Made by a program: the position numbers and the translations under genes. Below the pieces are notes generated by a model. That model did no database searches. It worked only from the letters and a program-made list of their open reading frames with translations, and had not been told where the DNA came from. Below, one piece after another: positions 63,048 through 64,000 of a stretch of DNA of 64,000 bases. How positions within the stretch are numbered: the stretch's first letter is position 1; each line of letters starts with the position of its first letter. Origin of the DNA: UBA6382 sp963617965 (GTDB taxonomy: Bacteria; Bacteroidota; Bacteroidia; Bacteroidales; Bacteroidaceae); contig CAVEQO010000003.1 of NCBI GenBank assembly GCA_963617965.1, positions 20,305 through 84,304 of the forward strand, written 5' to 3'.

Positions 63048-63836
63048 ATGAAGACAAAAGACAGACATCGGGCATTCCGGGTGTTGTTGCTTGCGCTTGC
63101 CTGCTGCTTCGGGGCGGTCGTATATGCCCAAAAGACAGCGGAACCGGAGCTCAAGACGGAAAAGGACGGATTCACGTGGTACAAGATGCGCATCGGCGGC
63201 AACTGTCAGGTGCTTGATGCTGACAAGAAAGTGATAATACCGGCCTCAAGGGGTTACAGGACTTGCACCTACCAGCCCGAAAGGAAGAACTTCAAGGTGA
63301 GCAAGGCGGAGATGTCCAGGGAAAAGATGTTCATCAGAAACTCCTACGGGCTTTGCCGTGTTGACGGCACGGAAATCCTGTCGCCGGATCGCGGCTACAC
63401 TGGCTTCACTTTCAACAGCCACGACTCGTACTACACGGTCAAGAAAGACAATCTCGTGGGAGTGTGCGACTCCACGGGGCGCGAATTGATTTCGCCGGGC
63501 CGCGGCTATACGCTATGCACGAAAAAACACGGGTTCTTCATCGTGTCCGACGGAAAAAGTGAGGGGGCATGCGACCTTGCGTCGGGGCGCGAAATCGTTC
63601 CGCTCAAGCGCGGCTACACCCTTTGCAATTTCAATCCCGCAAGGAATTTCTTCCATATCAGGAAGGGGTCGTTGTGCGGTGTCTGCTCCGCTGACGGCAC
63701 GGAAATCATTCCGCCCGAATGGAGCGACTGCATCTACAACACGTCAGTGAAGAAATGGAGGGGCAAGCGTACCGTCAACTCGCAGTGGGAGGACATTGAC
63801 GCTCCAGCCCCTGTCCCCGCAGGACGCGAAAAATGA
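63048..63836 (+). CDS. Secreted WG-like repeat protein with RGYT motifs
   Basis: A 262-residue secreted protein: signal peptide ending VVYAQ, then about five repeats of 35-45 residues. The repeats share a core of G-(V/L/A)-C-(R/D/S) ... G-(T/R)-E-(I/L) ... P ... RGYT, for example YGLCRVDGTEILSPDRGYTG, VGVCDSTGRELISPGRGYTL and GACDLASGREIVPLKRGYTL. This layout recalls the KWG/WG beta-repeat family, but the Trp-Gly is replaced. A conserved Cys in each repeat is notable. The C-terminus is Pro-rich. It may bind a surface ligand; function is unknown. It probably shares a transcript with the preceding lipoprotein. Confidence 0.75.
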   Translation: MKTKDRHRAFRVLLLALACCFGAVVYAQKTAEPELKTEKDGFTWYKMRIGGNCQVLDADKKVIIPASRGYRTCTYQPERKNFKVSKAEMSREKMFIRNSYGLCRVDGTEILSPDRGYTGFTFNSHDSYYTVKKDNLVGVCDSTGRELISPGRGYTLCTKKHGFFIVSDGKSEGACDLASGREIVPLKRGYTLCNFNPARNFFHIRKGSLCGVCSADGTEIIPPEWSDCIYNTSVKKWRGKRTVNSQWEDIDAPAPVPAGREK

Positions 63837-63891
63837 TGACTTTCAGGACTCCTTTCCCTGCTTCAACCCAAACGGGGCATTAAGCAGCCCG

Positions 63892-63947
63892 TCACAGTAC
63901 AAGGGGGGGTGTGCCGGTTTTTCGGCACACCCCCCCTTGTACTGTGA
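63892..63947. terminator. Perfect 25-base-pair hairpin with G7/C7 tract
   Basis: TCACAGTACAAGGGGGGGTG begins the left arm (63892-63916); its exact complement is at 63923-63947, with loop GTTTTT. It lies 56 bases after the RGYT-repeat gene and may end that transcript. The stem is far longer than needed for termination. Confidence 0.7.
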
Positions 63948-64000
63948 TGGAGAACACCTGATTATAACCCTTGCCGATAATCTATAACATGATATCAACG

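Noticed and set aside
63892..63947. CRISPR repeat or array
   Set aside because: It is a single inverted repeat with no spaced direct repeats and no cas genes in the window.

Overview
The window is a chromosomal segment from a member of the Bacteroidales (phylum Bacteroidota). Four things point there: paired SusC/SusD genes, a fused lpxC-fabZ gene, lineage-typical small genes (DUF4834, DUF3256, DUF4290, DUF5715), and many -7 boxes of the form TAnnTTTG. The GC-rich coding style suggests a gut lineage such as Prevotellaceae or Muribaculaceae, but sequence alone does not settle the family. I see no CRISPR array, intact insertion sequence, prophage or rRNA operon.

Layout. 1-4.9 kb: the end of an unidentified gene, then a leftward phospholipid block (psd, pssA, DUF4834), a GH25 lysozyme-MarR pair, and a rightward RidA/chorismatase-like gene. 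5.4-21.2 kb: the main accessory locus, a rightward six-gene unit: four-domain FAS1 lipoprotein, SusC, SusD, FAS1-like lipoprotein, SusC, very long SusD. It ends at a strong hairpin. 21.3-27.8 kb: yraN, an aminotransferase, a secreted nuclease (leftward), a class A PBP and an acyltransferase. A possible nuclease/transposase remnant lies at about 24.0-24.2 kb.

27.8-51.4 kb is almost entirely leftward housekeeping. Lipid A and tRNA: HD phosphohydrolase, lpxD, lpxC-fabZ, lpxA, pRiA4b ORF3-like, miaA. Biosynthesis: menG, aroE, purM, prfA, pyrF. Then a TonB-dependent receptor. Envelope and isoprenoid: DUF3256, tsaB, DUF4290, murA, rimM, dxr, rseP. Then a membrane-anchored AraC regulator, and phoH-purC.

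51.5-64 kb has mixed directions: DUF5715-truA, a GH109-like oxidoreductase, rpmE2, a small gene with a PQQ-propeller lipoprotein, tilS with a secreted metzincin, tRNA-Cys facing cca, and a lipoprotein with a secreted RGYT-repeat protein. Several gene borders carry long, near-perfect hairpins.

How the genes work together: most of the window serves envelope construction (phospholipids, lipid A, peptidoglycan, isoprenoids), purine/pyrimidine/shikimate/menaquinone synthesis and tRNA maturation. The FAS1-SusCD locus looks like a self-contained outer-membrane uptake or adhesion machine with two importers and two extra surface lipoproteins. It has no degradative enzyme and no regulator beside it. 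It is the best candidate here for an undescribed system.
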